64,000 nucleotides of DNA from PVC group bacterium (GTDB taxonomy: Bacteria; Verrucomicrobiota; Kiritimatiellia; CAIKKV01). Under the pieces are notes generated by a model, which was not told the origin of the DNA, did not search any database, and worked only from the letters and a program-made list of their open reading frames with translations. Both the position numbers and the translations under genes were made by a program. Every line of letters begins with the position of its first letter. The first letter of the stretch is position 1. Shown here one piece after another: positions 18,747 through 26,593 of this stretch. The stretch covers positions 16,882 to 80,881 of the forward strand of contig CAMDGM010000014.1 in NCBI GenBank assembly GCA_945898015.1, read 5' to 3'.

Positions 18747-20108
18747 ATGCTGAAAATCGGATGGGCCTCACGCGACTTCACCCCCCTGCAACCCGCCATG
18801 ATCCAGGGCCAGAAACATATCCGCATCGGACGCGACGCCGCCGACCCTCTGATGCTGACGGCCCTCGCGCTGGACGGTGCCGCCCCCGACAGCCAGGTCG
18901 TCCTGGTGTCATTCGATCTCGCCATGGTCTTGAACCCGCTCCAGGACGCCATCCGGGAACGCCTGCGGACACGGTTGCCGGAGCTGCCGGGCGACGCCGT
19001 GATCATGAACGCCACCCACACGCATGACGGGCCCGTCCTCGATGACAGTTTTTACCCCCATCCCGGCGGCGACATCATGACCGGGACGGCGGCCCTGAAC
19101 TGGATTGCCGACAAGGCCGCCGACGCCGTGGTCGAAGCGTGGGAAAAACGCACACCCCGCCTGCTGAGCCGGGCCTTCGGCCACGCGGTGGTGGGCCATA
19201 ACCGCCGGGCGGTCTATGCGAACGGGCAGGCGCTCATGTACGGCCGCACCAACGATCCCACCTTCAGCCACATCGAAGGGTACGAGGACCACAGCCTCGA
19301 CATGCTTTTCGTCTATGAACCGGACGGACGGCTGTCAGGCGTGGTTCTGGACATCCCCTGCCCCTCGCAGGTAGAGGAACACCTGAAACAGTTCTCCGCA
19401 GACTATTGGCATGAAGTCCGCATCGAGTTGCGCCAGCGCTTTGGCCGGCACCTGCAGGTGCTGCCCCTTTGTGGCGCGGCGGGTGATCAATCGCCCCACT
19501 TCCTGCTCTACGGCCGCCAGGAGGAGGAGATGCGCAAACGGCGCGGACTGACCGAGCGCCAGGAAATAGCCGTCCGCGTGGCGGATGCCGTGGCCCGGGC
19601 CCTCATCTGCACGCCGCCCCACTCCGGCGACATCACGATCGCGCACCGGTGCAAGCGGCTCGCCTTTTCGCCGCGGACCATCACCCGCGGAGAACGGGAT
19701 TGGGCCATGACCGCCCTCAACGACTCGATCAAGCACGGCGAACAACAGGACCTATGGTGGCCAAAGATGCTCCGCGACGTGGCCGAGCGCTTCGATCGCG
19801 GTGAACCCATGGCCCAGAAGCAGGCTGAAATCCACGTGTTGCGCCTGGGCGATGCTGTTCTCGCCACCAGCCCGTTCGAGCTGTATCAGGATTTTGGCCT
19901 CCAGATCAAGGCCCGCAGCCCGGCCGCCCAGACCCTGATCGTACAGCTGGCCTGTGGCTCCGGACTCTATCTCCCCACCCAGCGGGCGGTCGACGGCGGC
20001 CACTATGGCGCCCATCCCGCGGTCGCCCCCGTGGGGCCGAACGGCGGACGCGAACTCGTGGAAGCCACCCTGGCCGCCATCGGCGAGTTGTTCAGCAAAC
20101 CCGTTTAA
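18747..20108 (+). CDS. Ceramidase-like N-terminal-domain protein (paralogue 2)
   Basis: The 453-residue protein is related to the ceramidase-like protein at 11781-13133: it opens LKIGWASRDFTP and has MNATHTHDGPVLDDS, the zinc-binding His motif, then AVVGHNRRA and a LCGAAGDQSP motif. The position that carries CHP in paralogue 1 reads IPCPSQ here, so one expected zinc histidine is not seen. No signal peptide or C-terminal Ig domain is present. It lies 74 bp downstream of the AraC regulator on the same strand. Its TAA stop overlaps the TAA stop of the convergent MBL-fold gene in the shared sequence TTAA. The substrate is unknown. Confidence 0.8.
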   Translation: MLKIGWASRDFTPLQPAMIQGQKHIRIGRDAADPLMLTALALDGAAPDSQVVLVSFDLAMVLNPLQDAIRERLRTRLPELPGDAVIMNATHTHDGPVLDDSFYPHPGGDIMTGTAALNWIADKAADAVVEAWEKRTPRLLSRAFGHAVVGHNRRAVYANGQALMYGRTNDPTFSHIEGYEDHSLDMLFVYEPDGRLSGVVLDIPCPSQVEEHLKQFSADYWHEVRIELRQRFGRHLQVLPLCGAAGDQSPHFLLYGRQEEEMRKRRGLTERQEIAVRVADAVARALICTPPHSGDITIAHRCKRLAFSPRTITRGERDWAMTALNDSIKHGEQQDLWWPKMLRDVAERFDRGEPMAQKQAEIHVLRLGDAVLATSPFELYQDFGLQIKARSPAAQTLIVQLACGSGLYLPTQRAVDGGHYGAHPAVAPVGPNGGRELVEATLAAIGELFSKPV

Positions 20109-20920
20109 CCCGCCACTCGCGTCAGCTTGCCGTATTCCGGAATAATCGTGTTTAACCGTGGATACTTGACGGCCATGTAATCCGCAAACAGCGCGGGATC
20201 CTCGGTGTTCCCGGCAAACATATCGAAATGGGTCGGCACGGTCAGGGCCGGCTCTACGGCGCCGGCCAGGTCGGCGGCCTCCTGATAGGTCATGTTTCCG
20301 ATGCAACCGGAGCGAAGCCGTTTGGCATCCCGTCCATTGATGGGCAACAGCATGATCTGTGGCCGAATCGCCCGCAACCGTTCCTGCAACCCCTCATACA
20401 GACACGTGTCGCCCGCGTGGTAAACCGTTACGCCATTCCCCTTGATCACAAATCCGAGACACGCATAAGCGCCGGGCGTCGCCGGCCGCTCCAGCAACTC
20501 ATGCGCCGCGGGAAGCGCGGACACCGTCACGCCGCTCCGTGTCATCGACTCCCCGTCCCGCAACCCGACCACCCGGTCGCCATCCAGACCCAGGTCGTGG
20601 CGCAACCCGGGCGCCACCGGCGCAGGAACCACAAACACCGCCTGCGGATTGGTCCGGACCAGGGCGGGCCAGGAGGGCCGATCGATATGGTCGGAATGAT
20701 CGTGACTTCCCAGCACAAGCCCCACGCCCTTGACTTCCTCCGGCTTGAGCAACGACGGGCTCCGGCGGCTGGCATTCGGTGACAGATAGGGATCCACCAG
20801 CACAACGGTTTCGCCCAGTTTCAAAACAAACCCATGCTGCCCCAGCCACCAGAACACACACTCGCCCCTCGCCACGCGGCAGGCGGCCACTCCGTCCATC
20901 AGCGCATCACTCGTAAGCAT
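20105..20920 (-). CDS. MBL-fold metal-dependent hydrolase (UlaG-like)
   Basis: The 271-residue protein has the metallo-beta-lactamase motif GSHDHSDHID near residue 70, a later YHAGDT and PTHFD, and an LVDPYLS motif, all typical of the UlaG (L-ascorbate-6-phosphate lactonase) group. It likely hydrolyses a lactone or phosphoester with two metal ions. The ATG at 20920 is preferred over a GTG two codons upstream because GGAG sits eight bases before it. It follows the TPR-like gene by 16 bp and may be cotranscribed with it, though its function points towards the carbohydrate island on the other side. Confidence 0.87.
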   Translation of the reverse strand: MLTSDALMDGVAACRVARGECVFWWLGQHGFVLKLGETVVLVDPYLSPNASRRSPSLLKPEEVKGVGLVLGSHDHSDHIDRPSWPALVRTNPQAVFVVPAPVAPGLRHDLGLDGDRVVGLRDGESMTRSGVTVSALPAAHELLERPATPGAYACLGFVIKGNGVTVYHAGDTCLYEGLQERLRAIRPQIMLLPINGRDAKRLRSGCIGNMTYQEAADLAGAVEPALTVPTHFDMFAGNTEDPALFADYMAVKYPRLNTIIPEYGKLTRVAG

Positions 20921-20935
20921 GGCCACACTCCGGCA

Positions 20936-21796
20936 TTAAAACTCGACGCGCAACGAAAGCACCGGCAGGACGGCGTAATCCGGCTGGAAGCCCGCTCGCC
21001 CTTCGATTGTTCGTGTGGCAGCCTGCAACCGGTTCTGGTTGTACCGGACGGCCGCATCAACGCCGCCGTAAATGCTGCCGGAATAAAAGGTGAGTTCCGC
21101 AAACCCGACCACCGCCACGCCCCCCCAGGTTTCGTCTTCGGCAAAGGACACCATGCCCCAAATACACAAGGCATTCAGGAGTAACGATCGGGTGGCGCTG
21201 GCATATTCACCCGAATATGCATACCCCAATCCTGGAATGAGCCCCAAAAGACCGCCCACCACGGGGCTTTTGTCCCGCCCTCTCTCATAGGCGGCGATCG
21301 CACCAACGCCTTCCGCGCGGGAATCCGCCCCCCCATTCAAAGCCTGGCGGGCGCCTTCGAAATCGCGAACCTGCAGACGCACGGCGGAAAGTTTTCTAGA
21401 CGCCAACTGTCGCACAGCCACCGGCCGGTTGGTCGAAGTCAGGCTTTCAAAATAAAAAATGGCCTCTCTCGGACGGTTGCGCGAACGGCTGTTTTCGGCG
21501 CGTAACAGATAGACTTCCGTTTCCAGCCCCGGCGCCGTGTCTTCCACCTGCCCCAGCATGCGGTCTGCCTGGTCAACCCGCCCCGCTTTCCAGTACTCAT
21601 ATCCCGCCATCCAATAATAGGCGCCTTGCGCGGCGGACTCACGGGCGTCCATGGCCAGACGCCGGAACTCCAGCGCGGCCTGTCCATGATCGTTCCCCGT
21701 CGCCAGCTCACGCGCCAGCTTCAGGTCCGTCTCTGGCCCGGCCTGCGCCAGCATAGCCATGGCCGGAAGAATCATCAACCATCCGCAACGTCTCAT
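20936..21796 (-). CDS. Secreted or membrane TPR-like protein with C-terminal hydrophobic domain
   Basis: A signal peptide (MRRCGWLMILPAMAMLAQA) is followed by about 150 residues of helical repeat-like sequence (ARELATGNDHGQAALEFRRL, YYWMAGYEYWKAGRVDQADRML). A Gly-rich hydrophobic C-terminal part resembles DUF5683-type membrane segments (GLIPGLGYAYSGEYASATRSLLLNA). The family was not firmly recognised. The ATG at 21796 is preferred because GGAAGG lies six bases upstream; another ATG lies two codons earlier. It starts 19 bp after the YidD-domain gene and is probably in the same operon, suggesting a shared envelope-assembly role (inference). Confidence 0.8.
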   Translation of the reverse strand: MRRCGWLMILPAMAMLAQAGPETDLKLARELATGNDHGQAALEFRRLAMDARESAAQGAYYWMAGYEYWKAGRVDQADRMLGQVEDTAPGLETEVYLLRAENSRSRNRPREAIFYFESLTSTNRPVAVRQLASRKLSAVRLQVRDFEGARQALNGGADSRAEGVGAIAAYERGRDKSPVVGGLLGLIPGLGYAYSGEYASATRSLLLNALCIWGMVSFAEDETWGGVAVVGFAELTFYSGSIYGGVDAAVRYNQNRLQAATRTIEGRAGFQPDYAVLPVLSLRVEF

Positions 21797-21815
21797 AGTC
21801 ATCCTTCCACCCTCA

Positions 21816-22319
21816 TTACCGTCCCACATGATCCGACACCGGGTCCGCATAACGAACCCGGCCCTGAACATCGGTCACCGGATGAGCGCCTTCGTTCACC
21901 ACGGAAGGCTCCCGGATCAACCGGTCGCCCGTCATGGGCAGTCCCAGCCACCCCCGTTCCCGTGCCGCTTGCAGGCTATATCGGGAACAACTTGGATCCA
22001 ACACACAGCGGCTCCCCAGCGCGGGCGCCACGGCCATTCGATAAAAGCCCACCATCCACTTGACCGGCCACGCGCCAAGCTGTCTCCACCACGGCGACGG
22101 AGGATTGCCACGCACCATTTGAGCCTCGGCTAGCGCCCGCAACGGCGCTACCTCGGCAACGCCCGGATGCGCCAGGTCCACGCGCCGGCACTCGCGGAGG
22201 CAGGCTTGCCAATCGCCCTCCCCGGCCAGCGCGGTGGCAAGGGCGACTTCCGAGGTGGCCGCGTGAAGCGAACAGGTACAAACGAAAAGGACGACGATAC
22301 GCCACACGCTCGCGTTCAT
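21816..22319 (-). CDS. Secreted-leader protein with C-terminal YidD domain
   Basis: Residues about 75-140 match YidD, the membrane protein insertion efficiency factor (FYRMAVAPALGSRCVLDPSCSRYSLQAA, with the conserved PSCSxY core and Cys pair). Ordinary YidD is about 75-85 residues with no leader. Here about 70 residues precede it, beginning with a signal peptide (VWRIVVLFVCTCSLHA) and a helical segment resembling one TPR unit. The stop of the upstream ATPase and the start codon overlap as ATGA, so translation is coupled. It is followed by the TPR-like membrane protein. A periplasm-facing or membrane-tethered variant of YidD is inferred. Confidence 0.85.
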   Translation of the reverse strand: MNASVWRIVVLFVCTCSLHAATSEVALATALAGEGDWQACLRECRRVDLAHPGVAEVAPLRALAEAQMVRGNPPSPWWRQLGAWPVKWMVGFYRMAVAPALGSRCVLDPSCSRYSLQAARERGWLGLPMTGDRLIREPSVVNEGAHPVTDVQGRVRYADPVSDHVGR

Positions 22320-23497
22320 GGCCCTCCCGATTCAAGTTGAACGATTTGCTTGGGATCCCAGGCGGACAGCGGACAGGCCGTGACGCGATCATGCAACGCA
22401 TATTCCGCATGGCCGGGATGCAACACCCAGAGATGCCTCAATTTCAAGTCCGCCAAAGCGATGTGCATGGAGGCCGTCATCTTGGGTGATTCGTTGCACT
22501 TGAACTCAAACCCATAACGCTCCCCTTGATGGAAGACCAGCAGGTCCAACTCCGCGCCCCGTTGAGTGGCCCAGAAGTAGCCGTTACGTTCCCCCACCCG
22601 GGCCAGCACCTGCTCCACCGCAAACCCCTCCCAGGACGCACCCAAACGGGGATGCTCCAGCAATTTCGAAACCGATTCGGGCCCCAAAAAGGCATGCAGC
22701 AAGCCGCTATCCCGCACATAAAGCTTGGGTGACTTGACCTGCCGCTTCCCCACGTTCTCAAACCACGGGGAAAGCTGCCGCATGACATAGGCGCCACACA
22801 GAATATCAAGGTAATGCCGTGCCGCACCGGGGGAGACATCCATCGAGCGGGCCAATTCGGCCAGGTTGAGCACCTGCCCGTGAAAATGCGCCGCCATCGT
22901 CCAAAACCGGCGCAAAGACTCGGCGGGCACGCGAATGCCCAACTGAGGAATATCCCGCTCCAGAAAAGTCCGAATGAATCCCTCCTGCCAGCGGCGGGCA
23001 GAGGCATCGTTTTCGGACAAGAACGCAGGAGGAAATCCGCCCCGAATCCACAGGCGGTCTTGGCAGGCGGCTCCCACCTCATCCAGGCCCAAGCCTGGGA
23101 CAGACAGAAACTGAACCCGTCCCGCCAACGACTCGGACACACCACGAACCAATTCCGGCGCGGCGCTTCCCAGCAGAAGAAATTTCGTGCGGGCATCCGC
23201 TCGATCGCACAACGGTCTCAAAACACGAAACAATTCAGGCATCCGTTGGGCTTCATCAATCACCACCAACCCCTGCCTGGCACCCAAAGTTTTCTCTGGC
23301 AATGCCGTCAACGCTTCACGGTCGGCGTTCGTCTCCAAATCAAACCAGGAAACATCAGCACGTCCGGTCGTGAACAGGCGTGCCAAAGTGGTTTTACCGA
23401 CCTGCCTGGCACCCAGCAAAACCGTCACAGGCGACTCAGCGACTCGCGTCGCCAACTCGCTCAAAAGCCGTTTTCGCTCGACAACCTTATGTTGCAT
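22316..23497 (-). CDS. AAA_14/DUF4143 ATPase (copy 1)
   Basis: The 393-residue protein has a Walker A motif (LLGARQVGKTTLAR), Walker B (GLVVIDEAQRMPELF) and the sensor-like LLLGSAAPELVRG. The second half is a DUF4143 domain with KSPKLYVRDSGLLHAFLG and AELDLLVFHQGERYGFEFK, a PD-(D/E)XK-like end. This widespread bacterial family is often found near toxin-antitoxin or mobile regions, and no biochemical role is established. AGGA lies seven bases before the ATG. It is coupled to the YidD-domain gene by a 4-bp overlap and is divergent from a second copy at 23811. Confidence 0.92.
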   Translation of the reverse strand: MQHKVVERKRLLSELATRVAESPVTVLLGARQVGKTTLARLFTTGRADVSWFDLETNADREALTALPEKTLGARQGLVVIDEAQRMPELFRVLRPLCDRADARTKFLLLGSAAPELVRGVSESLAGRVQFLSVPGLGLDEVGAACQDRLWIRGGFPPAFLSENDASARRWQEGFIRTFLERDIPQLGIRVPAESLRRFWTMAAHFHGQVLNLAELARSMDVSPGAARHYLDILCGAYVMRQLSPWFENVGKRQVKSPKLYVRDSGLLHAFLGPESVSKLLEHPRLGASWEGFAVEQVLARVGERNGYFWATQRGAELDLLVFHQGERYGFEFKCNESPKMTASMHIALADLKLRHLWVLHPGHAEYALHDRVTACPLSAWDPKQIVQLESGGP

Positions 23498-23545
23498 ATC
23501 GACATCCTATAAGTCGTTTAACAACATGTCAACCATTTTAAGCGC

Positions 23546-23767
23546 CTTGGCAACTTTACCCGCTTCATCCAAACCGCCGCCTTCGGCTCAGCCCAACTTC
23601 TACAACAAGCCTCCATCGGTCGGGAACTGGGCTTCCCCACCTCGACGCTCAGGACACCCGCCACCTGCGCCCTGCTCTTATATCTGGACAACAATATCAT
23701 TCCCCTGGCCCAAAAATCCTCGCCGTTCCCGTGGGATTTCTGTGCGAGCGAAACAAAAAGACCATGA
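23546..23767 (+). pseudogene. Decayed fragment of an AAA_14/DUF4143-type ATPase
   Basis: The 313-bp gap between the two divergent ATPases contains a frame without start that reads LGNFTRFIQTAAFGS followed by QLLQQASIGRELGFPTSTLR. This is the winged-helix pattern seen in the middle of AAA_14/DUF4143 proteins (compare FWTMAAHYNGQ and LNLGETTIRRYLDLL in the intact copy at 23811). It lacks the Walker motifs and the DUF4143 end, and the reading frame drifts into unrelated sequence before TGA at 23765. I interpret it as the relic of a third copy. It shares a direct repeat with 25122-25169. Confidence 0.55.
23552..23632 (+). repeat. Direct repeat copy 1 flanking the second ATPase gene
   Basis: Two blocks, 23552-23581 (30 bp) and 23616-23632 (17 bp), recur at 25122-25151 and 25153-25169. 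The first block has one mismatch and the second is identical. In copy 2 the 34 bases between the blocks are reduced to one, an in-frame loss of 33 bases. Confidence 0.8.
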
Positions 23768-23810
23768 TATTCCTCTTGCTTACGATGTGATTTCATGGCA
23801 AAAGCTGCTT

Positions 23811-24962
23811 ATGTTCATACGTCAAAAGCTTTTTGAGCATATTCAGGACGCCCTACGCCGCAACCGGGTTGCCGCCTTATTGGGGCCACGTCAATGCGGG
23901 AAAACGACTTTAGCCCGCCAGATTGTAGCCTCCGATTCGACTAATTATTTCGATTTGGAGAATCCGCGGCATCTGGAGCGGCTCGAAAACCCAATGTCCG
24001 CTCTCGAACCGCTAAAGGGGATTGTCGTTATTGACGAAATACAACGCCGGCCGGATCTGTTCCCGGTATTACGGGTGCTGGCCGATCGGATGCCCCTGCC
24101 CGCGAGATTCTTGATTCTCGGCAGCGCTTCGCCGGCCTTGTTGCGACAGACCTCCGAATCTCTCGCCGGCCGCATCGAACAGGTTTCGATGAGCGGTTTC
24201 GATCTGAACGAGGTCGGGATTCAGGCGGCGCCGCGTCATTGGCTACGAGGCGGCTATCCCTTGTCCTTTCTCGCGGGGAATGATGACGAAAGCGACCGCT
24301 GGCGGGGGAATTTTATCCGGACTTTCCTCGAACGCGATATCCCCCAGTTCGGCTTTTCGATTCCAGCGACCACTTTGTTGCGGTTTTGGACCATGGCGGC
24401 GCATTATAACGGACAGATTTGGAATTATGCCGAACCGGCCCGGTCGCTCAATCTCGGCGAAACCACGATACGACGCTATCTGGATCTTCTTGCCGATCTC
24501 TTCATGCTCCGTTCTCTACCTCCGTGGCATGCCAACTTGAAGAAGCGGCAGGTGAAATCACCCAAGGTCTATTTTCGGGATTCGGGGCTGTTGCATCATT
24601 TGCTTGGAATCCGCACTGAACAGGAACTGCTTTGCCACCCGAAGTGCGGCGCATCGTGGGAAGGTTATGCCGTTGAAGAGATCTTACGTTCCGTGGAACC
24701 GGAGGAAGCCTATTTCTGGGCCACGCATCAAGGGGCCGAAATCGATCTGGTGATCGTCAAACAAGGCCGGATGCTGGGCGTGGAATGCAAACGCGTCGAT
24801 GCGCCCCGCATGACGCCGTCCCTGCGAATCGCCCTGGCGGATTTGAAACTCGACCGAATTGCCGTCGTGTATCCCGGCCCCGATCGATATCCGATGGCGG
24901 ACCGTGTAGAAGCGGTTCCCATCGAGGCGCTGACAAATGGGATCAAGGGATTGTTTCCGTAG
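23811..24962 (+). CDS. AAA_14/DUF4143 ATPase (copy 2)
   Basis: The 383-residue protein has Walker A (LLGPRQCGKTTLAR), Walker B (IVVIDEIQRRPDLFPVLR), LGSASPALLRQTSESLAGR and a complete DUF4143 end (KSPKVYFRDSGLLHHLLG, ATHQGAEIDLVIVKQGR). It is a clear paralogue of the divergent gene at 22316-23497, sharing motif order throughout. The start at ATG 23811 is the first that places Walker A at the usual residue 27 or so; upstream sequence in the same frame is intergenic. Codon use is less GC-biased than the neighbours (ttt, att and aat codons are frequent), a hint of separate acquisition. Remnants of a related gene lie on both sides. Confidence 0.9.
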   Translation: MFIRQKLFEHIQDALRRNRVAALLGPRQCGKTTLARQIVASDSTNYFDLENPRHLERLENPMSALEPLKGIVVIDEIQRRPDLFPVLRVLADRMPLPARFLILGSASPALLRQTSESLAGRIEQVSMSGFDLNEVGIQAAPRHWLRGGYPLSFLAGNDDESDRWRGNFIRTFLERDIPQFGFSIPATTLLRFWTMAAHYNGQIWNYAEPARSLNLGETTIRRYLDLLADLFMLRSLPPWHANLKKRQVKSPKVYFRDSGLLHHLLGIRTEQELLCHPKCGASWEGYAVEEILRSVEPEEAYFWATHQGAEIDLVIVKQGRMLGVECKRVDAPRMTPSLRIALADLKLDRIAVVYPGPDRYPMADRVEAVPIEALTNGIKGLFP

Positions 24963-25121
24963 CCCCCTTACGCGATCTCCTTCTCCACGCAAACTCCCTG
25001 AACGCTCACAAGCCGCCCTCGTCCGGGGTCAGGGCCTTGGGAAAGGACCCTGCCGGCATGCGACCAAGAAAATCGTCTTGATATTATGCGGCGCCGCGGC
25101 AGAATATCAACATTCTTGTCG

Positions 25122-25169
25122 AACTTTAACCGCTTCATCCAAACCGCCGCCGTCGGTCGGGAACTGGGC
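25122..25169 (+). repeat. Direct repeat copy 2 flanking the second ATPase gene
   Basis: This copy reads NFNRFIQTAA then VGRELGIPA in the plus strand and matches 23552-23632 minus 33 in-frame bases. It lies in the 249-bp gap between the ATPase copy 2 and the following lipoprotein gene. The rest of this gap has no recognised feature. Confidence 0.75.
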
Positions 25170-25211
25170 ATCCCCGCCCTTTATCCTGCACAGAGAATGA
25201 GGAATTCGAAA

Positions 25212-26144
25212 ATGCACAAAATCCTGCGGAGCGTCTTGTGTCTGTGCGTCTTGGGTGGCAGCGCGTCATGCGTCTCGCTCCCCTACCAACGCCTTGATCA
25301 GGCAACCTTGAGTCGCACGATCCCCATCACCCCGCCGGGCGAACCCCAGTTCGAACACGGCCACACAAACGTCGTGATCGACTCCATTGGCTGGGCCTTC
25401 GGCATTCCGTCCAAACTCATCCTCCTCGACCGGAGAGTGGACAATCACCACGTCGGCCTCAAGCCCGAAGAGGCCCTGCGCGAATATCTGGCCTACAACG
25501 GGCTTGCCGACGTGAAGATTCGAATCAACCAATACGCCCCGCAACGGGAATTCCGTCGTCTAGTCAGAAACAAAAACGTCGCCTGGGGCTGGCGTTATTC
25601 GCTGGGAATACTGTCCTGCCTCTACGGAACCATTTTGCCGGGGCGACTATTCGGAGGCGACAACTACAATCCGTATACGGACACGATCAGCCTCTACTCG
25701 GACATTCCCGCCATTGGGCTCCATGAAGGCGGCCACGCCAAAGACTTCTCGGGCCGGACACTGAAGGGGACCTATGCCTTTGCTTATATGCTCCCCGTGT
25801 TCGCGCTCTATGTCGAGTCGCGTGCCTCCAGCGACGCCATCAGCTATTTGTATGCTCAGGGCTCGGCAGCCGCCGAAAAGGAAGCCTACCGGATCCTGTA
25901 TCCCGCCATGGGCACATACGTAGGCGGCATGTTTTCCGCCGGCCTCGGCCCGTTTTCGCCCTGGTATTATGCAGGAGTCATACCCGGACACATCCTGGGA
26001 AGATCAAAAGCAGCGAAAGTAGATGACGTCCGGGAACGGCGGTTCCCCGTCCCCGTCATTCCCGAAAAAAAAGAAACGCCTCCCATCGGGGAGGCGTTTC
26101 TTACCTTTTCAACAAACAACACTAACCGCGTCAATAATAACTAA
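25212..26144 (+). CDS. Probable lipoprotein of unknown function
   Basis: The 310-residue protein begins MHKILRSVLCLCVLGGSASC, a hydrophobic leader ending in a Cys that could be lipidated, although SASC is a weak lipobox. The central part has GLHEGGHAKDFSGR, an HExxH-like but altered arrangement (HEGGH), inside hydrophobic stretches (AFAYMLPVFALYVESRASS) reminiscent of membrane metallopeptidases. Whether it is catalytic is unknown. GAGG lies nine bases before the ATG at 25212. The last 20 or so codons run through a strong terminator for the opposite gene and overlap that gene by 14 bp, so the natural C-terminus may be unusual. Confidence 0.75.
   Translation: MHKILRSVLCLCVLGGSASCVSLPYQRLDQATLSRTIPITPPGEPQFEHGHTNVVIDSIGWAFGIPSKLILLDRRVDNHHVGLKPEEALREYLAYNGLADVKIRINQYAPQREFRRLVRNKNVAWGWRYSLGILSCLYGTILPGRLFGGDNYNPYTDTISLYSDIPAIGLHEGGHAKDFSGRTLKGTYAFAYMLPVFALYVESRASSDAISYLYAQGSAAAEKEAYRILYPAMGTYVGGMFSAGLGPFSPWYYAGVIPGHILGRSKAAKVDDVRERRFPVPVIPEKKETPPIGEAFLTFSTNNTNRVNNN
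26065..26102 (-). terminator. Rho-independent terminator of the small secreted protein gene
   Basis: A perfect stem of 12-14 bp (core GAAACGCCTCCC with GGGAGGCGTTTC) encloses a four-base loop and is followed on the minus strand by eight T. It ends the transcript whose stop codon is at 26131. It lies completely within the 3' coding end of the convergent plus-strand gene. Confidence 0.9.
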
Positions 26145-26508
26145 CTCCATACGCCTTTTGAAGATCGACGCGTCCCTTGCCGCTCCCGATGTCAATTCCG
26201 TCCCAAACAGAGAATATGATGCCCACATAAGGAATCACACGGCCGATATCCCGCCAGTGAAAATCTTTGCCGTCCCGGTAATCCATGGCCGTCCGAGGAC
26301 CGAGGCAGAATCCCACAAGAAACCAAGACACGAAATCACGATCGCCTGTACCAATATCATTATAGTCGGCACCTGTCCGTAAGCCAAAGCAACACCCGCT
26401 CAGGAAACCTTGAAATCCACCAGGTTCTTTATTCGCAGCCTGAACCAATGGAGTCATCGTCCCCGCCATCATTAATGCCACACCCAGTGTAATCAACGTT
26501 TTTTTCAT
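26131..26508 (-). CDS. Small secreted protein with an internal duplication
   Basis: The 125-residue protein has a clear signal peptide (MKKTLITLGVALMMAGTMTPLVQA). The mature part contains two related units, GFLSGCCFGLRTGADYNDIGTG and FLVGFCLGPRTAMDYRDGKD, each with a hydrophobic Gly/Cys turn followed by xRTxxDYxDG. A third hydrophobic segment (IPYVGIIFSVWDGI) follows. No named family was recognised. It has a good promoter, AAGGAAAAG before the start and a strong terminator, so it forms its own transcription unit. Confidence 0.85.
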   Translation of the reverse strand: MKKTLITLGVALMMAGTMTPLVQAANKEPGGFQGFLSGCCFGLRTGADYNDIGTGDRDFVSWFLVGFCLGPRTAMDYRDGKDFHWRDIGRVIPYVGIIFSVWDGIDIGSGKGRVDLQKAYGVSYY

Positions 26509-26540
26509 ACTTTTCCTTATTTTGGTACTGTTTGTTAATA

Positions 26541-26569
26541 AAGATATCGCTGTTTTTTCCGCTTTGCAA
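26541..26569 (-). promoter_or_regulatory. Candidate promoter of the small secreted protein gene
   Basis: On the minus strand TTGCAA, a 17-bp spacer and TATCTT lie about 33 bp upstream of the start codon, in an AT-rich gap that contrasts with the GC-rich surroundings. AAGGAAAAG follows as the ribosome site. Confidence 0.5.
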
Positions 26570-26593
26570 CATTTTTTGTTAATTTGTTAATTC

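Noticed and set aside
23187..23810. A 208-residue N-terminal extension of ATPase copy 2
   Set aside because: It overlaps the divergent ATPase copy 1 and has no family pattern; the Walker A position supports the ATG at 23811.
23552..25169. The direct repeats as a CRISPR or satellite
   Set aside because: There are only two copies, of unequal length, far apart, and they read as fragments of a known protein type.
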